Below, in pieces: positions 16,518 through 24,658 of a stretch of 59,453 bases of DNA. The notes under the pieces were generated by a model that did no database searches, was not told the DNA's origin, and saw only the letters and a program-made list of their open reading frames with translations. The DNA is from Bacteroidaceae bacterium (GTDB lineage: Bacteria > Bacteroidota > Bacteroidia > Bacteroidales > Bacteroidaceae): the NCBI GenBank assembly GCA_024401305.1, contig JAKSLI010000015.1:1-59453 (forward strand). The letters are read 5' to 3'. Position numbers and translations under genes: made by a program. Positions within the stretch are counted from its first letter, which is position 1; each line of letters begins with the position of its first letter.

Positions 16518-17480
16518 TTACTTGAACAATGTGTTTACGAAATCCGTTCTATTGAAAATCTGCAAGTCTTCCATGCCTTCACCAAGTCCGATGTACTTGA
16601 CTGGCACCTGGAGTTGGTCGCTGATGCCAATGACAACGCCACCTTTGGCTGTTCCGTCAAGCTTGGTGATTGCGAGAGAAGATATCTGGGTAACTGCAGA
16701 GAACTGCTTAGCCTGCTCGAAAGCATTCTGTCCTGTAGAACCGTCAAGAACGAGAAGTACCTCGTCTGGTGCTTCTGGCATGACTTTCTTCATCACATCC
16801 TTGATCTTCTTGAGCTCGTTCATCAAGCCCACCTTGTTATGGAGACGACCGGCTGTATCAATGATTACGACATCTGCTCCGTTGGCTTTTGCAGAAGAAA
16901 TCGTGTCGAAAGCAACACTTGCTGGGTCAGAACCCATCTTCTGCTTGATGACAGGCACGCCTACACGTTCACCCCAAATACAAATCTGTTCAACGGCAGC
17001 AGCACGGAATGTGTCGGCAGCACCGAGATAAACCTTCTTGCCAGCCTGCTTGAATTGCCAAGCAAGCTTACCGATAGTCGTAGTTTTTCCAACACCATTA
17101 ACGCCAACAACAAGTATCACATATGGCTTGTGGTCCTCTGGCAATTCCCATTCGTCGCCGTCCTTGTTGCCTGTATCTGCCAAAAGGTCAGCGATTTCTT
17201 CCTTGAGCATACGGTTAAGCTCAGAAGTTGAGACATACTTGTCTCTTGCCACACGTGCTTCGATACGCTCAATGATCTTGAGAGTAGTGTCAACGCCAAC
17301 ATCAGAAGTGATCAAAACCTCTTCAAGATTGTCGAGAACCTCATCATCTATCTTGTCCTTACCGGCAATGGCACGAGTAATCTTAGAGAAGACGCTCTGC
17401 TTTGTCTTCTCCAAACCTTGATTGAGAGTTTCTTGCTTCTGCTCTTTGTTCTTGTTGAAAAATTTACTGAAAAAGCCCAT
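16518..17480 (-). CDS. ftsY: Signal recognition particle receptor FtsY
   Basis: A 320-residue SRP GTPase. After a basic N-terminus (MGFFSKFFNKNKEQKQETLN) come the N-domain helices and the NG domain motifs: G1 VVGVNGVGKTTTIGKLA, G2-like DTFRAAAVEQ, G3 IIDTAGRLHNK, G4 TKLDGTAKGG, and the closing IGLGEGMEDLQIF. The acidic A domain of E. coli FtsY is lacking, as in many bacteria. It receives ribosome-nascent-chain complexes from SRP at the inner membrane. It follows the DUF4295 gene after 144 bp that contain a strong hairpin (17548-17585), so its expression may be uncoupled from the ribosomal protein genes upstream. No TAnnTTTG box is evident in that gap. Confidence 0.96.
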   Translation of the reverse strand: MGFFSKFFNKNKEQKQETLNQGLEKTKQSVFSKITRAIAGKDKIDDEVLDNLEEVLITSDVGVDTTLKIIERIEARVARDKYVSTSELNRMLKEEIADLLADTGNKDGDEWELPEDHKPYVILVVGVNGVGKTTTIGKLAWQFKQAGKKVYLGAADTFRAAAVEQICIWGERVGVPVIKQKMGSDPASVAFDTISSAKANGADVVIIDTAGRLHNKVGLMNELKKIKDVMKKVMPEAPDEVLLVLDGSTGQNAFEQAKQFSAVTQISSLAITKLDGTAKGGVVIGISDQLQVPVKYIGLGEGMEDLQIFNRTDFVNTLFK

Positions 17481-17547
17481 CTATGTATGTGTTATTATAT
17501 TATATGAATGTTATCCCGAACGAAATCCGTGCGTTTTTGATAACTCA

Positions 17548-17585
17548 AAAGGAGTTACCCAGCCGTGAAGCCGCGTAACTCCTTT
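17548..17585 (-). terminator. Hairpin terminator or attenuator between DUF4295 and ftsY
   Basis: AAAGGAGTTAC (17548-17558) pairs perfectly with GTAACTCCTTT (17575-17585). On the minus strand the stem runs into TTTTGAG. It separates ribosomal genes from ftsY, so partial termination is likely. Confidence 0.7.
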
Positions 17586-17624
17586 ATATTTATAGAGCTG
17601 AAAGGCTATACAGCCTAGTTCTTT

Positions 17625-17783
17625 TTACTTCTTGAAGTAGTCCTTAACTGCCTCGTTAGGAACCATCTTCTCCTCGAAGATGTAAGCACCAGTCTTAGGG
17701 CTCTTCACCATCTTGATAACCTTTGAATAAGCGCGACCATCCATCGAACCTTCGTGGAGAGTAGCGACCGCTTTCTTTGCCAT
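17625..17783 (-). CDS. DUF4295 family small basic protein
   Basis: Reading the minus strand from the ATG at 17783 gives a 52-residue basic protein, MAKKAVATLHEGSMDGRAYS ... VPNEAVKDYFKK, ending at the TAA at 17625. It is lysine-rich without membrane helix or signal. It matches my memory of the DUF4295 family that follows rpmB and rpmG in Bacteroidota, where it is suspected to be ribosome-associated. Position supports that: 27 bp after rpmG and in the same direction. The function is unknown. A hairpin terminator or attenuator follows 40 bp downstream. Confidence 0.88.
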   Translation of the reverse strand: MAKKAVATLHEGSMDGRAYSKVIKMVKSPKTGAYIFEEKMVPNEAVKDYFKK

Positions 17784-17810
17784 ATCTTATTAATGTGTTT
17801 AGAGCTGTTA

Positions 17811-17999
17811 TTACTTAATCTCCTTGTGTACAGTCATGCGCTTCAAGATTGGGTTGTACTTCTTGAGCTCGAGACGTTCTGGAGTATTCTTGCGGTTCTT
17901 TGTTGTTACATAGCGTGAAGTACCGCCAAGACCGCTTTCCTTCATTTCTGTGCATTCGAGCACTACCTGTACTCTATTGCCTTTTGCCTTCTTTGCCAT
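17811..17999 (-). CDS. rpmG: 50S ribosomal protein bL33
   Basis: The 62-residue product [20 protein letters not shown] ... [15 protein letters not shown] is a typical bL33. The hallmark segments are [31 protein letters not shown] and the basic C-terminal end. It lacks the CxxC zinc pairs of the zinc-binding form (only one cysteine), so it is a zinc-independent type. It follows rpmB after 5 bp in a conserved large-subunit protein pair. Confidence 0.96.
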   Translation of the reverse strand: MAKKAKGNRVQVVLECTEMKESGLGGTSRYVTTKNRKNTPERLELKKYNPILKRMTVHKEIK

Positions 18000-18004
18000 T
18001 GCGA

Positions 18005-18268
18005 TTATTCTCCTATAACTTTAATGTCTTTGTAATCGCAGTAACCCTTAGCAACTGCCTGCTTGAGGGCTGCATCAAGACCGAGTTTATTAATTACGCG
18101 AAGACCTGCAGCGCTAATCTTGAGTGAAATCCAGCACTGTTCCTCTACATAGTAGAACTTCTTGCTGAAGAGATTAACGTCGAAGCTGCGCTTTGTGCGA
18201 TGCTTTGAGTGGGAAACATTGTTGCCGATCTGAGCCTTCTTTCCCGTAATCTGACATATCTTTGACAT
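18005..18268 (-). CDS. rpmB: 50S ribosomal protein bL28
   Basis: The 87-residue product begins [20 protein letters not shown] and contains [19 protein letters not shown] and [20 protein letters not shown], the conserved bL28 core. It is the first gene of the unit rpmB-rpmG-DUF4295-ftsY-rimO-HU-HU/LysM. A promoter with both elements lies upstream at 18316-18346. There is no zinc-binding CxxC pair. Confidence 0.96.
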   Translation of the reverse strand: MSKICQITGKKAQIGNNVSHSKHRTKRSFDVNLFSKKFYYVEEQCWISLKISAAGLRVINKLGLDAALKQAVAKGYCDYKDIKVIGE

Positions 18269-18315
18269 TGTCTTAGATTTGCTAATTGTTAATAACTACT
18301 TATTCCAAACGGATG

Positions 18316-18346
18316 CAAAATTACAACTTTTCTTCCGACCAGCAAA
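18316..18346 (-). promoter_or_regulatory. Promoter of rpmB operon
   Basis: Minus strand TTTG (18346-18343), 19-bp spacer, TAATTTTG (18323-18316). About 45 bp upstream of the rpmB ATG. Confidence 0.78.
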
Positions 18347-18433
18347 GTTTTCCTCTTACTTTTTGCACCACTTACTATAGTAAAAATGTTTTTTTTGACT
18401 TATCTAAAGCACTATCAACACATTTTCTTCTCG

Positions 18434-18521
18434 AAAAGTGCCTAATTACGCTTCCTAAAGCACTCTAACTCGCATCAAAAAGTACCCTAACTCGACCCGT
18501 AAAGTACCCAATTACGACCCG
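18434..18521. repeat. Four tandem 22-bp degenerate repeats
   Basis: Units at 18434-18455, 18456-18477, 18478-18499 and 18500-18521 are each exactly 22 bp. Shared core is AAAGTrCCCTAAyT followed by ACGACCCG-like ends. A looser 29-bp unit precedes (18405-18433). The reverse complement resembles the array at 59079-59187. Confidence 0.85.
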
Positions 18522-18591
18522 AGTTTGTATGCTTTTCATATAGAGTTCCTAGGGAATAAAAAAGCACTTTCTAATAATTAGAACAAAATTG

Positions 18592-18622
18592 TTTGGAAAA
18601 ACGATAGAATTTATTAACTTTG
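18592..18622 (+). promoter_or_regulatory. Promoter of the antiporter-pyrD unit
   Basis: TTTG (18592-18595), 19-bp spacer, TAACTTTG (18615-18622), 33 bp before the ATG at 18656. Confidence 0.8.
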
Positions 18623-18655
18623 CACCGATAAAATAGGAATACAACCAGAAAAACC

Positions 18656-20794
18656 ATGTCATTTCTAACCCAATATTTCCCTGTACATGACCCCACTTGG
18701 GTGTTTTTCATCGTACTGCTGATTATCCTTTTTGCTCCGATAATCATGGGTAAGTTGCGTATTCCTCACATCATCGGCATGGTTTTGTTCGGTGTCTTGA
18801 TCGGCGAATTTGGACTCAACATCATTGAACGCGACGACTCTTTCGAGCAGTTTGGCAAGATTGGTCTTTATTATATAATGTTCCTTGCCTCGCTTGAGAT
18901 GGATATGGACGGATTGCGAAAGAACCTGAAGCGCATTCCCGTATTCGGAATACTTTCCTTCTCAATTCCTTTTCTCCTCACATTCGTCACATGCAAGTGG
19001 GCTCTATCCTACTCCACTCTCGCATCCCTACTGCTTGGTTGCATAATGTCGTCTAACACTCTCGTGGCTTATCCTATCGTTGGGCGTTACGGTTTGCAGC
19101 AGAAACCGAGTGTTACGCTAAGCGTCGGAGGCACGATGATTTCCCTTCTCATCTCGCTCATCGTACTTGCCACTCTCGTTGCATCAAACAACGGCAACAG
19201 CAGTTTCATGTTCTGGACAATATTCCTCTTGAAATTCGTTGCTTTCTGCGCTGGTATGTTCCTGCTTATTCCACGCTTAACACGATGGTTCTTACGTAGT
19301 TATAGTGATACGGTCATGCAGTACATATTCGTAATGAGTGTCGTAGTGCTATCGGCTGCAATGTCACAGGCTATCGGCATTGAGGGTGTTTTCGGAGCCT
19401 TTCTCGCGGGACTTATCCTAAACCGCTATATTCCACGCATTTCCGCGCTCATGAACCGCATTGAGTTCATCGGCAACGCCATATTCATTCCGTACTTCCT
19501 GATTGGTGTGGGCATGCTCATCAACATCAATTTGCTCTTTGAGAAGGAAGGCGTCATTTGGATTGTGCTTTGCATGGTAATATTTGGAACTGTTGGCAAG
19601 GCTTTGGCATCTTACATTGCTTGTCTTGGATTCAAGTTGCCTTTGTCGTCAGGTCATATGATGTTCGGACTTACCTCCGCTCATGCTGCAGGTGCAATTG
19701 CGATGGTAATGGTTGGAATGAAGATGGAGATTGCTCCAGGCGAATTTCTCGTAACCGAAGATATGCTCAACGGCGTAGTGATAATGATCCTCTTTACATG
19801 CGTCATCTCCACTATCGTTACCGAGCGTTCTGCACAGAAAATTGTGCTTAGAGATGCGGAATTTGCTCCTACCGACGAACAACATGATGACGAGAAGTTC
19901 CTCGTTCCGGTTAAATATCCTGAGTACGCGAACAGGCTTGTCACCCTCGCTCTTCTCATGCGCAACCCGAAACTCAATCGCGGAATCGTTGGTTTGAATG
20001 TAGTTTATGATGACGAGAACATGCGTCGCAACCAGGTTGCTGGCGAAAAACTTCTCGAACAGATTACAAAGCACGCAAGTTCCGCTGATGTTTTGATGCA
20101 GACCCAGGTCAGGATTGCAGCCAACATAGCCAACGGAATCAAGCACGCTTTCAACGAATTCCAGGCATCCGAGATTATCATCGGTCTTCACATGCACAAG
20201 GAAATATCAGCTAAGTTCTGGGGACAATTCCACCAGAGTCTTTTCAACGGCTTGAATCGTCAGATCATAATGGCGCGACTTCATACTCCGCTCAACACAA
20301 TTCGCAAGATTCATGTCGCTGTTCCTTCGCGTTCTCAGTACGAGCCTGGCTTCTACCGCTACCTCGATCGACTTGCACGCTTGGCAGAGAACCTTGAATG
20401 TGGCATAAACTTCAATGCACGCGGCGACACAACCGAACTTATCACTGAGTATATGAAGGTGAAACATCCTCGCGTACGCGTACAATATTTTAATATGGAG
20501 CATTGGAACGAGATGCCGGCTCTTGCTGCAACGATCAAGCCTGACCATCTTTTCGTTGTCGTCACAGCACGAAAAGGAACCGTCTCTTACAAGAACGCGC
20601 AAGAGCGTCTGCCGGAAGAACTCACTCAGTATTTCTCTGGCAAGAATCTCATGATCATCTTCCCAGACCAGCACGGCAATGCTTCTACCATGACATTCGC
20701 CGAAGCCACCCACACTGAGGAACTTTCCGCTTACGATAACATTCGCATTTTCATTAATAATATCTTTAGGAAAAGAGCACAATCCATACAATAG
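18656..20794 (+). CDS. CPA2-type cation:proton antiporter with C-terminal USP-like domain
   Basis: The 712-residue protein starts with about 12 membrane helices of the Na+/H+ exchanger fold (residues 15-395; for example PHIIGMVLFGVLIGEFGLNI, IGIEGVFGAFLAGLILNR, SSGHMMFGLTSAHAAGAIAM). The C-terminal 290 residues (about 420-712) are soluble and resemble universal-stress-protein-like regulatory domains fused to CPA2 antiporters in Bacteroidota. No KTN/RCK motif is evident. It should exchange Na+ or K+ for protons across the inner membrane; the ion cannot be told from sequence alone. A full promoter (18592-18622) is present, with pyrD following after 24 bp. Upstream is a tandem 22-bp repeat array. 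Confidence 0.88.
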   Translation: MSFLTQYFPVHDPTWVFFIVLLIILFAPIIMGKLRIPHIIGMVLFGVLIGEFGLNIIERDDSFEQFGKIGLYYIMFLASLEMDMDGLRKNLKRIPVFGILSFSIPFLLTFVTCKWALSYSTLASLLLGCIMSSNTLVAYPIVGRYGLQQKPSVTLSVGGTMISLLISLIVLATLVASNNGNSSFMFWTIFLLKFVAFCAGMFLLIPRLTRWFLRSYSDTVMQYIFVMSVVVLSAAMSQAIGIEGVFGAFLAGLILNRYIPRISALMNRIEFIGNAIFIPYFLIGVGMLININLLFEKEGVIWIVLCMVIFGTVGKALASYIACLGFKLPLSSGHMMFGLTSAHAAGAIAMVMVGMKMEIAPGEFLVTEDMLNGVVIMILFTCVISTIVTERSAQKIVLRDAEFAPTDEQHDDEKFLVPVKYPEYANRLVTLALLMRNPKLNRGIVGLNVVYDDENMRRNQVAGEKLLEQITKHASSADVLMQTQVRIAANIANGIKHAFNEFQASEIIIGLHMHKEISAKFWGQFHQSLFNGLNRQIIMARLHTPLNTIRKIHVAVPSRSQYEPGFYRYLDRLARLAENLECGINFNARGDTTELITEYMKVKHPRVRVQYFNMEHWNEMPALAATIKPDHLFVVVTARKGTVSYKNAQERLPEELTQYFSGKNLMIIFPDQHGNASTMTFAEATHTEELSAYDNIRIFINNIFRKRAQSIQ

Positions 20795-20818
20795 TAACTG
20801 CAAATAAAAATAATTTAT

Positions 20819-21724
20819 ATGGCAAATATTCAAGTAAATATAGGTGAGTTGTCACTTAGAAATCCTGTAATGACAGCATCTGGCACATTCGGTTATGGCA
20901 TCGAATATGCTGATTTCATGGATCTCGCCAACATTGGCGGCGTAATAGTAAAAGGCACCACCCTACTCCCTCGTGAAGGCAACGACTATCCTCGCATGGC
21001 AGAAACGCCAATGGGTATGCTCAATTGCGTGGGACTTCAGAACAAAGGCGTTGATTATTTCTGCGAAAACATCTATCCGAAGATCAAGGACATAGACACA
21101 AACATGATTGTGAATGTGAGCGGCAATGCACCAGACAACTATGCAGAATGTGCAGCTCGCATCAACGAACTCGAGAACATCCCTGCTATCGAGCTCAACA
21201 TATCTTGTCCAAATGTAAAGCAGGGCGGCATGGCTTTCGGAACTTCTGTTGAGGGAGCATCAGCTGTTGTAAAGGCTGTTCGTGAAGTTTACAAGAAGGC
21301 TCTCATCGTGAAGCTCTCACCAAATGTCACGGATATCGTTTCCATTGCTAAGGCAGTAGAGGCAGAAGGAGCTGACGCCGTTTCACTCATCAACACATTG
21401 ATGGGCACAAAGATTGACATTGAGAAGCGCAAGATTGTTCTTTCCATTGGCACCGGCGGTTTGAGTGGTCCTTGCGTAAAGCCAGTTGCCGTTCGCATGG
21501 TCAACCAAGTGAGCAAGGCTGTCAAGATTCCAGTTGTTGGTCTCGGTGGCATTTCGTCTACAGAAGATGCTATTGAATTCCTCATGGCAGGTGCTACAGC
21601 CATTGAAATCGGCACAGCCAACTTCCTCGACCCTGCAATATCAGAGAAAGTAGCCATTGGCATCAACGAATGGCTTGACAATCATGGTGTAAATGACATC
21701 CACGAAATCATCGGCTGCGTATAA
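20819..21724 (+). CDS. pyrD: Dihydroorotate dehydrogenase B, catalytic subunit
   Basis: A 301-residue class 1 dihydroorotate dehydrogenase. It has the FMN-binding TIM barrel with ASGTFGYG at the N-terminus, the class 1 catalytic cysteine in [13 protein letters not shown], and the late phosphate-binding segments VGLGGIS and [12 protein letters not shown]. Class 1B enzymes oxidise dihydroorotate to orotate and pass electrons through a PyrK flavoprotein to NAD; pyrK is not in this window. The start is the ATG at 20819, 24 bp downstream of the antiporter, so co-transcription is likely. A perfect 14-bp stem terminator follows at 21762-21798. Confidence 0.94.
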   Translation: MANIQVNIGELSLRNPVMTASGTFGYGIEYADFMDLANIGGVIVKGTTLLPREGNDYPRMAETPMGMLNCVGLQNKGVDYFCENIYPKIKDIDTNMIVNVSGNAPDNYAECAARINELENIPAIELNISCPNVKQGGMAFGTSVEGASAVVKAVREVYKKALIVKLSPNVTDIVSIAKAVEAEGADAVSLINTLMGTKIDIEKRKIVLSIGTGGLSGPCVKPVAVRMVNQVSKAVKIPVVGLGGISSTEDAIEFLMAGATAIEIGTANFLDPAISEKVAIGINEWLDNHGVNDIHEIIGCV

Positions 21725-21761
21725 CAACTTCCGCACAAAACACAAACTTTCTCCACAATAA

Positions 21762-21798
21762 AACAAGACCTGTTGGCGATTTGTCAACAGGTCTTGTT
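21762..21798 (+). terminator. Terminator after pyrD
   Basis: A perfect 14-bp stem (AACAAGACCTGTTG with its complement at 21785-21798) and a 9-nt loop. The T run is better on the minus strand (TTTT), so it may act in both directions. Confidence 0.8.
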
Positions 21799-21888
21799 AG
21801 ATAGTGAGTAAGATCACATCGTCAGCTGAAGGAAGGACAGCTGAAGGAAATGATTACAATAAATCATCTCGTATTCCATCTTGAAGTG

Positions 21889-21919
21889 CCCCCGAAAGTT
21901 TTTGTCTAGCTTTCGGGGG
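21889..21919 (-). terminator. C/G-rich hairpin, possible thrC-side terminator
   Basis: CCCCCGAAAG (21889-21898) pairs with CTTTCGGGGG (21910-21919). No T run follows on the minus strand, so its action is uncertain. Confidence 0.55.
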
Positions 21920-22035
21920 GCTTATCATTTGTGTGGAGTTCGGGATTTTGTGTTTATTTGTTGCAACGTTGCGTTTGTTGCAAATGTTACAGAGGGTCTT
22001 GTAAAGAAGCCAATGAGGATATACTCGCAGATTGA

Positions 22036-23340
22036 CTAACGGTTCATGAGGAATGCCTTGAAGTCGGCGAAGTCCTTTGAACATTCAACGCTTAGCTTTG
22101 TGCCCTTCATGAACTCTGCGAGACGTTCCGGGATTGCTACTTCTGCTCCGATGATGTCTTCAACGGTTTCCTTGAACTTTGCAGGATGGGCTGTCTCTGC
22201 GAAGACTGCGTGCTCACCTGGCTGAAGTTGCTCCTTGAGAGCGCGATAACCACATGCGCCGTGAGGGTCGAGAGTGTAACCTGTCTCAGCATAGCACTGC
22301 TTCATGGTCTCTGCAATCTGTTCGTTTGTGTAAGTAGAACCAGAGATGAGGGAAGTGATCTGTGCGTGATCGCCCTTATAGAGTTCGTAGATGCGAGCGA
22401 AGTTGCTTGGATCGCCTACGTCCATGGCATTGGCTATGGTCTGTACAGAAGCCTTTGGCTCGTACTTGCCTGTCTGAAGGTAGTTGTAGAAGATGTCGTT
22501 TGCGTTGTTGGCTGCGATGAAGCGCTTTACAGGCAAGCCCATCTGATGACCGAAGAGAGCGGCGCAGATGTTGCCGAAATTACCGCTTGGCACGCAGATA
22601 ACAAAATCCTTCTCCTTGCCAATCTTCTTGAGCTGTGCGTATGCGTAGAAATAATAGAACGCCTGTGGAAGGAAACGAGCCACATTGATAGAGTTTGCTG
22701 ATGTAAGCTTCATGTGGTTGTTGAGATCCTTGTCCATGAAAGCAGACTTCACGAGCGCCTGACAGTCGTCGAACACACCGTCAATCTCAACGGCTGTGAT
22801 ATTCTGTCCAAGTGTAGTGAACTGACTCTCCTGAATCTTGCTGACCTTACCCTTTGGATAGAGTACATAGACATGGATGCCGTCAACACCAAGGAAACCG
22901 TTAGCTACGGCAGAACCAGTGTCGCCGGAAGTTGCAACGAGAACATTGACGAGTCCTTCCTTATTCTGACGCTTGATAAAGTACTGGAGAAGGCGAGCCA
23001 TGAAACGTGCGCCAACATCCTTGAATGCGAGTGTTGGACCATGGAAGAGCTCGAGTGAGTAGATGTCTTCTTCCACTTTGTTTATTGGGCAATCAAAGCG
23101 GAGAGTGTCTGCAACGATGTCGTAAAGAGCATCAGCATCAACGTCTTCTCCGAAGAATGCATTAGCAACCTGATATGCAATGTCTACGAAAGAGAGCTTG
23201 TCGATATCGTCGAAGAACTGCTGTGGGAGTTTCTTTATCTGGTATGGCATGTAAAGACCGCGGTCTTCTGCCAATCCGTTTACAACTGCCTGCTCAAGAG
23301 TGGCGTCGGCAGCTTTATGGTTTGTTGAGTAGTAGAGCAT
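22036..23340 (-). CDS. thrC: Threonine synthase
   Basis: A 434-residue fold-type II PLP enzyme. MLYYSTNHKAADATLEQAVV at the N-terminus is typical of the long ThrC class; the PLP lysine is in HGPTLAFKDVGARFM, the phosphate loop in TSGDTGSAVANGF, and CVPSGNFGN follows. It turns O-phosphohomoserine into threonine. The gene starts 4 bp after the PGM-like gene, which follows thrA, so all three form the threonine operon. A C-rich hairpin (21889-21919) lies about 115 bp beyond the stop and may end the transcript, though it lacks a clear T run. Confidence 0.96.
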   Translation of the reverse strand: MLYYSTNHKAADATLEQAVVNGLAEDRGLYMPYQIKKLPQQFFDDIDKLSFVDIAYQVANAFFGEDVDADALYDIVADTLRFDCPINKVEEDIYSLELFHGPTLAFKDVGARFMARLLQYFIKRQNKEGLVNVLVATSGDTGSAVANGFLGVDGIHVYVLYPKGKVSKIQESQFTTLGQNITAVEIDGVFDDCQALVKSAFMDKDLNNHMKLTSANSINVARFLPQAFYYFYAYAQLKKIGKEKDFVICVPSGNFGNICAALFGHQMGLPVKRFIAANNANDIFYNYLQTGKYEPKASVQTIANAMDVGDPSNFARIYELYKGDHAQITSLISGSTYTNEQIAETMKQCYAETGYTLDPHGACGYRALKEQLQPGEHAVFAETAHPAKFKETVEDIIGAEVAIPERLAEFMKGTKLSVECSKDFADFKAFLMNR

Positions 23341-23344
23341 AGTT

Positions 23345-24601
23345 TTATTTCATGAATGTTTCTATGAATTCGCGGAGACGAAGCAAACCGTATGCACCTG
23401 AAACACAGCTTTCCTCGTTGTATTCCTGCACGCTGTCGGGTGTGATCTCCTTATGCCAAATGATGAAAGGCACAGGTTCATTGACATGGGTGCGCGTCTC
23501 GCAAGGTGTTGGATGATCTGGAAGAATGGCGATGGAGATATTCTCATCTACTGACATGATATAGTCATAGATAGGCTTCACGATGCGGTCGTTGAGATAT
23601 TCCGTAGCCTTAACCTTAAGTTGTACATCGCCATCGTGACCAGCTTCATCGGTTGCTTCCACATGAACGAATACGAAATCGTCGCCATTCTTGAGAGCGT
23701 TGACAGCAGCTTCCGCCTTACCTTCGTAATTGGTGTCGGCAAGTCCTGTGGCACCTTCCACATTTATGACATTAAGTCCGGCATAATGTCCGATGCCTTT
23801 GATGAGGTCAACGGCTGTGATGACAGAGCCTTTCTTTATCTCAGGGAACTGCGAAAGGAGTGTTTCCATTGAAGGACGATAGCCGCCGCTCCAAGGCCAG
23901 ATTGAATTTGCCTGAAGCTTTCCGTTTGCTTCGCGTTCCTTGTTGAAAGGATGTGCTGCAAGGAGTTCCTGCGAGCTGTGGATAAGCAGATTGATGAGCG
24001 TTGCCGTAGCGTATGCCTTCATAAGGTCTGCCTTGGGAGCTTTTGTGTCAGGCTGTACGAGCAAGCCTCCCCATTCCTCGTTCGGATGGTCGTGTGGAGG
24101 ATTGCAAATGATGTTCTTGTTACCGCCCTTTATTATAAGAAGGTGGCGATACTGAATGCCTTTAACGAACTTTACGCCAAATGTCTCACCATCGATGGAG
24201 TAGTCGCCAGCAAGGTTCTCGTTGAGATAATCAATGAGCATGTGAGCGTCTTCCGTCTGAAGATGACCGCCGTGGTGAGTCATTATCTTGCCATCCTTGA
24301 GCGATATGATGTTGCAACGGAGAGCGAGGTCATCGTTAGCCATATCATAACCGATGGATGCTGCTTCAAGAGGTCCGCGACCTTCATAGACGGTATTCAG
24401 GTCGTAGCCGAGAATGGCAGTGTTTGCCACCTCACTACCTGGAGGAAAACCTTCCGGAACAGTCACGAGGCGACCAGTCTTTCCTTCGCGTGCAAGCTGG
24501 TCTATGATCGGGATGTTGGCAGCTTGGAGAGGAGTTTTATCTTGCAAAGACGCCTGCTTGTGGTCGGCCATTCCGTCGCCTAATATTATTATATGTTTCA
24601 T
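23345..24601 (-). CDS. Phosphoglycerate-mutase-like protein in threonine operon, probable homoserine kinase
   Basis: The protein (about 418 residues from the ATG at 24601, MKHIIILGDGMADHKQ) belongs to the alkaline-phosphatase-superfamily group annotated as cofactor-independent phosphoglycerate mutase of archaeal type. Metal-site motifs are visible: GDGMAD, a nucleophile segment GSEVANTAILGYD, HVEATDEAGHDGD, and LPDHPTPCETRTH. It lies between thrA and thrC, the place of homoserine kinase, and no GHMP-type thrB is in the window. I recall genetic evidence from other bacteria that members of this branch act as homoserine kinase, which fits. By homology alone, phosphoglycerate mutase remains the conventional annotation. 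An in-frame extension upstream would read through a 25-bp repeat adjoining the thrA stop and is unlikely. Confidence 0.88.
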   Translation of the reverse strand: MKHIIILGDGMADHKQASLQDKTPLQAANIPIIDQLAREGKTGRLVTVPEGFPPGSEVANTAILGYDLNTVYEGRGPLEAASIGYDMANDDLALRCNIISLKDGKIMTHHGGHLQTEDAHMLIDYLNENLAGDYSIDGETFGVKFVKGIQYRHLLIIKGGNKNIICNPPHDHPNEEWGGLLVQPDTKAPKADLMKAYATATLINLLIHSSQELLAAHPFNKEREANGKLQANSIWPWSGGYRPSMETLLSQFPEIKKGSVITAVDLIKGIGHYAGLNVINVEGATGLADTNYEGKAEAAVNALKNGDDFVFVHVEATDEAGHDGDVQLKVKATEYLNDRIVKPIYDYIMSVDENISIAILPDHPTPCETRTHVNEPVPFIIWHKEITPDSVQEYNEESCVSGAYGLLRLREFIETFMK

Positions 24602-24633
24602 TAAGTCTTTGGTTTTGTGTTGTTGGGAACCCA

Positions 24634-24658
24634 AAGCTGACGCTTCGGGCACGGGGGC
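24634..24658. repeat. Dispersed 25-bp repeat, copy 3
   Basis: Plus strand AAGCTGACGCTTC then GGGCACGGGGGC. Abuts the thrA stop codon (24659-24661) in the spacer before the PGM-like gene. Confidence 0.75.

Larger units (their letters stand above)
18269..18655. other. 387-bp divergent gap between rpmB and the antiporter gene
   Basis: Holds the rpmB promoter, a 22-bp tandem repeat array (18434-18521), the near-palindrome TTCCTAGGGAA at about 18546-18556, and the antiporter promoter. No convincing ORF. Confidence 0.7.
21725..22035. other. 311-bp convergent gap between pyrD and thrC
   Basis: Holds two hairpins (21762-21798; 21889-21919), a direct repeat CAGCTGAAGGAA near 21822-21850, and a TTTGTTGCAACGTTGCG segment near 21956-21985 in which TTTGTTGCAA occurs twice around the palindrome GCAACGTTGC. 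No gene seen. Confidence 0.6.

Noticed and set aside
18434-18521. Possible CRISPR array
   Set aside because: Units are directly adjacent without unique spacers, and no cas gene is nearby.
21854-22084. 76-residue minus-strand ORF at the thrC end
   Set aside because: Overlaps the thrC end in another frame and runs through a hairpin; no family resemblance.
24601-24652. N-terminal extension of the PGM-like protein
   Set aside because: Would translate the dispersed repeat region; the ATG at 24601 matches the family start.
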